Assembly: GCF_004354915.1 (NCBI RefSeq)
Contig: NZ_SMSI01000002.1
Span: 1-64,000 of the forward strand
Origin: Pseudohoeflea suaedae
Lineage (GTDB): Bacteria > Pseudomonadota > Alphaproteobacteria > Rhizobiales > Rhizobiaceae
DNA length: 64,000 nucleotides
Direction of reading: 5' to 3'
The position numbers and the translations under genes were made by a program. Under the pieces are notes generated by a model. That model ran no database searches and was not told the origin of the DNA. It saw nothing but the letters and a program-made list of their open reading frames with translations. Below are positions 61,490 through 64,000 of the stretch, piece by piece (positions within the stretch are counted from its first letter, which is position 1; each line of letters opens with the position of its first letter).

Positions 61490-62764
61490 ATGTCTCTCAA
61501 GGAACTGACTGAAAAGCAGAATGGGCTCGTTGCGCAGGCGCGCGAAGCCCTCGACGAAATCAAGTCGAACACCGACGAAGCCCGCTCGGCCGAACTCGAA
61601 TCCCGCCACGACGCAATCATGGCTGAGTTCGACGCCGTCGGCAAAAAGATCGAACGCGAGCGCAAGCAGGCTGAAATTGAAGCCCGCGCAGCCGAACTCG
61701 AGGCCGAAGATCGCGCCAAGAAGCGCCCCGGCGCATCCGACAAGGATGAGACCCGCGGCGCTGACGAAGGCGACAAGCCGGAATACCGCAAGACCTTCTA
61801 CAAGTATCTTGCGTCCGGTGCCAACCTCGACGAACTGTCCGGCGAAGAGCGCTCGGTTCTCCGCGCCGGCGTCGCTAAGGATGGCGAGCAGCGCGCGCAG
61901 ACCACCAGCGCAACCGCCGGCGGTTACACCGTGCCGATCGAACTGGCGAACCAGATCATCAAGTCGATGGCCGCTTGGGGTCCGATGTACGATGAAAACA
62001 TCTGCACGACCATCACCACCTCGTCCGGCAATGCGATCACCATTCCGACCGTGAACGACGTCGCTACCGCGGTCGTCAAGCACACGGAAGGCACCGCACT
62101 TACCGATGACGGCGGTTCGGACGCAACCTTCGGCCAGAAGCAGCTCGATGCTTATGTCTTCGACACCGAGTGGATCAAGTTCTCGTTCGAACTGGCGCAG
62201 GATTCCATCTTCAACATGGAAGCCCTGCTCGGCGAACTGCTTGGCGAACGCCTCGGCCGCCGCGCCAACGTCGAGCTGACTACCGGCGACGGCACTGGCG
62301 ACCCGAACGGCATCGTCACTGCTTCGAGCCTCGGCAAGACAGCCGCTGCTGTTGCTGCTATCACGTTCGACGAGATCATCGATCTCTACCACTCGGTTGA
62401 CCCGGCTTACCGCATGTCGCCGAAGGCTCGTTTCATGTTCAATGATTCGACCCTGGCAGCGGTTCGCAAGCTCAAGGATGGTGACGGCAATTACATCTGG
62501 TCGATGGGCGACGTTCGCCGCGGCGAAGAGGGCACCATCCTCGGCAAGCCATACTCGATCAACCAGGCTATGGCATCGCTGGCTACCGGCAACAAGACCA
62601 TGCTCTTCGGTGACTTCGGCAAGTATTTCGTCCGCAAGGTCGGATCGCCGGTTATCGGTGTGAAGCGCGAGTCCTATTGGCCGGATCTCGGCATCGCCGG
62701 CTACATTCGCCTTGACGGCGAGCTTGGCGATACCGCCGCGGTCAAGCATCTCGTGCAAGCCTAG
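61490..62764 (+). CDS. HK97-type major capsid protein
   Basis: 424 aa from ATG 61490 (ATG 61484 is alternative). Residues 1-110 are a charged coiled coil (delta/scaffold domain) expected to be cut off by the protease. The HK97 fold begins about residue 140 with TTSATAGGYTVPIELANQII, then GPMYDENICTT, LVTEWIKFSFELAQDS-like E-loop region, ARFMFNDSTLAAVRKLKDGD, and the C-terminal SYWPDLGIAGYIRLDG. Codon use is less varied and more C-ending than in the neighbours, as expected for a highly expressed gene. Confidence 0.94.
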   Translation: MSLKELTEKQNGLVAQAREALDEIKSNTDEARSAELESRHDAIMAEFDAVGKKIERERKQAEIEARAAELEAEDRAKKRPGASDKDETRGADEGDKPEYRKTFYKYLASGANLDELSGEERSVLRAGVAKDGEQRAQTTSATAGGYTVPIELANQIIKSMAAWGPMYDENICTTITTSSGNAITIPTVNDVATAVVKHTEGTALTDDGGSDATFGQKQLDAYVFDTEWIKFSFELAQDSIFNMEALLGELLGERLGRRANVELTTGDGTGDPNGIVTASSLGKTAAAVAAITFDEIIDLYHSVDPAYRMSPKARFMFNDSTLAAVRKLKDGDGNYIWSMGDVRRGEEGTILGKPYSINQAMASLATGNKTMLFGDFGKYFVRKVGSPVIGVKRESYWPDLGIAGYIRLDGELGDTAAVKHLVQA

Positions 62765-62878
62765 TAGCTAGGCGCTACGGCGCCTATATGTGTTGTGTTC
62801 GGCTAGGGTAGCTCCCGAAAAGCGGTCATCCATCCGCCTGCCGAACGCTACATTTGGATAGTGAGAGGGATACTCGCA

Positions 62879-63607
62879 ATGGAGCAACAGCAAAAAAGCT
62901 GGGTTGTTTACACTCTTTCTGACAGTAGAAATCAACAAGCCATCCGATACGTCGGGATAACCGCAGACGCGGCCAAGCGCATCAGGGAACATAGGAGGCC
63001 TAGGGCGTCCGATGTATCCCGCCGAGCGAAGTGGTTGCGGAGCGTTGTCAGGGCGGGAGGGCAGGTTTTTATGTCTGTGTCGTCTGTGGTTAATTCGTCT
63101 GAGGCCGCAGAAGCGGAGGAAATTCGGCTTATTGCCGAGCTTTTGGCCAGCGGGGCCGATCTTGTCAATGGGACTGCTGGCGGCGGCGGGCTGCTAAATC
63201 CGACAGCGGAAGTGCGTGATCGCATATCAAAGGCATCCCGCGCGACTAGAACTCCGGCGTTTCGGGCGCGTCTTTCCAAGATTATGTCTGCTAAAGTCAC
63301 AACTGAAAGTATGGCGGCACTGTCTTTATCTATCGCTGCCGGGAAATCTTCTCCGGAGGCCAAGATTCGCGATAAAGTCGCAAAGCGGATGAAGCCGCCG
63401 CTATCCAATAATGCCGGTCCGTATAAGGGTGTTTCGCTCTACAAGGCAAGTGGCAAGTGGGGCGGACGCATCAAACTAAACGGCGTTCAAAGGCACCTTG
63501 GCATATTCCCCACACCCGAAGCCGCTGCGCGCGCATACGACCAAGCGGCTTACGCTGCTTGGGGAAAAGACTGTTACCTTAACTTCCCGGCTGATCTGGC
63601 CGCATAG
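62879..63607 (+). CDS. GIY-YIG endonuclease with AP2 DNA-binding domain
   Basis: 242 aa, start after AGAGGGATACTCGCA. N-terminal GIY-YIG: VVYTLSDSRNQQAIRYVGIT, then IREHRRPRA and KWLRSVVRAGG. Middle: NUMOD-like helical segment with NPTAEVRDRISKASRATR. C-terminal AP2: GPYKGVSLYKASGKWGGRIK, HLGIFPTPEAAARAYDQAAY, CYLNFP. Inserted between the capsid gene and the next head gene, a usual place for homing elements. Its AT/codon profile differs from the capsid gene, consistent with insertion. Confidence 0.88.
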   Translation: MEQQQKSWVVYTLSDSRNQQAIRYVGITADAAKRIREHRRPRASDVSRRAKWLRSVVRAGGQVFMSVSSVVNSSEAAEAEEIRLIAELLASGADLVNGTAGGGGLLNPTAEVRDRISKASRATRTPAFRARLSKIMSAKVTTESMAALSLSIAAGKSSPEAKIRDKVAKRMKPPLSNNAGPYKGVSLYKASGKWGGRIKLNGVQRHLGIFPTPEAAARAYDQAAYAAWGKDCYLNFPADLAA

Positions 63608-63619
63608 GAGAATTACTCG

Positions 63620-63823
63620 ATGAGCTACACGACCAAGACTTACAAAGACAGCGGCGGCGATCGACAGGTCGTTGCCGTGGGCGGATCCGTGAAGTGGGGC
63701 GATACCACCTTCACGATTGACGCGGATGGCGACATCGTCGTCACTGGCATTCCGACCGCCGACCCTTCCAAGGCAGGCGCGCTTTATAGCAATTCTGGCG
63801 TGCTGACGATCAGCGCGGGCTAA
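63620..63823 (+). CDS. Small phage head protein, possible decoration or fibre protein
   Basis: 67 aa, GGAGAATTACTCG before ATG. Beta-rich and Gly/Asp-rich: YKDSGGDRQVVAVGGSVKWG, DADGDIVVTGIPTADPSKAG. The ending ALYSNSGVLTISAG is common in short phage head/tail proteins coded after capsid. Exact role unknown. Confidence 0.6.
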   Translation: MSYTTKTYKDSGGDRQVVAVGGSVKWGDTTFTIDADGDIVVTGIPTADPSKAGALYSNSGVLTISAG

Positions 63824-64000
63824 ATGCTTATCAAAATGACAGTCGGGCTTTCCGGGGTTGAGTACTCGCTCAACCCCGGAGACGAGCGCGACTTCCCGCA
63901 GGATGAGGCGATACGCCTTATTGAAGCGGGTTACGCCGCACCTGTTGCGGAGAGAAAAGTTGAAAAAGCGGTGAAGGCGCCAGCGCCGGAGCGCCGCGTC
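63824..64000 (+). CDS. Phage head-region protein (partial, runs off window)
   Basis: 59 residues visible from ATG 63824, one base after the previous stop: MLIKMTVGLSGVEYSLNPGD, then DFPQDEAIRLIEAGYAAPVA. This is the start of a short head-completion-type protein found next to capsid genes in alphaproteobacterial phages. The end is outside the window. Confidence 0.65.
   Translation, partial: MLIKMTVGLSGVEYSLNPGDERDFPQDEAIRLIEAGYAAPVAERKVEKAVKAPAPERRV

Larger units (their letters stand above)
30141..64000. mobile_element. HK97-type prophage integrated at tRNA-Lys (right end outside window)
   Basis: Immediately right of the tRNA the gene style changes: short overlapping genes, many TTG/GTG starts, GGAGAGAC ribosome sites, integrase, repressors, replication genes, then terminase, portal, protease and capsid in the canonical order. 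Integrase lies next to the tRNA end as expected for attL. No second copy of the tRNA 3' end occurs in the window, so attR and the tail and lysis genes must lie to the right. No frameshift or IS element was seen, so the prophage may be functional. Confidence 0.93.

Noticed and set aside
30141-64000. Insertion sequences or transposons
   Set aside because: No transposase gene or terminal inverted repeats with target duplication were seen; mobile features are explained by the prophage and homing-type nucleases.

Overview
The window is a high-GC alphaproteobacterial chromosome segment. IalB-family, DUF992, MucR-type AT-rich leaders, class I IlvC, an AcdS/AcdR pair and TRAP genes all point to Hyphomicrobiales (Rhizobiales); the genus is not determined. 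It has two halves. Bases 1-30140 are host chromosome. From the 3' end of a tRNA-Lys gene (30065-30140) to the right edge lies an intact-looking, HK97-type, tailed-phage prophage whose right end is outside the window.

Host half. It opens with the last codons of one autotransporter gene, followed by two complete tandem paralogues (304-3636, 3918-6647) that share leader and beta-barrel but have about eight versus four passenger repeats. Then come an IalB-like secreted protein, an AraC regulator, acdS (ACC deaminase) divergent from its Lrp-type regulator, a LysE exporter, a RecD-like helicase, a tripartite TRAP transporter, pdxJ, a lipoprotein lytic transglycosylase, a divergent NmrA-type reductase/HxlR pair, a lipoprotein, a TetR gene with a perfect palindrome between its -35 and -10 placed directly before ilvC, a third type of autotransporter, a UPF0303 protein, an acyltransferase, a DUF992 protein, a PLP aminotransferase, an EEP-family nuclease/phosphatase, a Nudix hydrolase and a PhzF protein.

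Prophage half. The left arm (30251-35004, minus strand) holds the tyrosine integrase, an excisionase-like protein, small early proteins, an S24-type repressor and a second XRE repressor whose C-terminal domain lacks the S24 serine. Rightward early genes (35153-54725) encode a KOW-like protein, a Sak4-like ATPase and DUF669 partner, a complete sliding clamp (DnaN), a Cas4-like nuclease, a small sigma factor, endonuclease VII, an SF2 helicase, two DNA methyltransferases, a Lar-like protein, a primase-polymerase/DUF3987 protein and a VRR-NUC nuclease. An AT-rich repeat region (52500-52800) is a candidate origin. Late genes (56662 to end) run HNH, repeat-rich cos/pac-like region, TerS, TerL, portal, prohead protease, capsid and head proteins.

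Two features stand out. First, a roughly 550-base, gene-free, GC-rich stretch (55513-56060) folds by eye into many perfect helices, including a possible pseudoknot. It runs straight into a phage tRNA-Met and a degenerate tRNA-like element. The setting resembles the giant GOLLD/ROOL phage RNAs, so this is the best candidate for an undescribed system. Second, the palindrome ACAAATTTGT occurs eight times, only in the prophage. In seven of the eight it overlaps a TTGACA -35 box oriented towards a phage transcription unit, and the eighth lies inside the divergent immunity promoters. This looks like a dispersed-operator immunity regulon. Several homing-type endonucleases (HNH-AP2, GIY-YIG, GIY-YIG-AP2, EndoVII-like) are scattered through the prophage.
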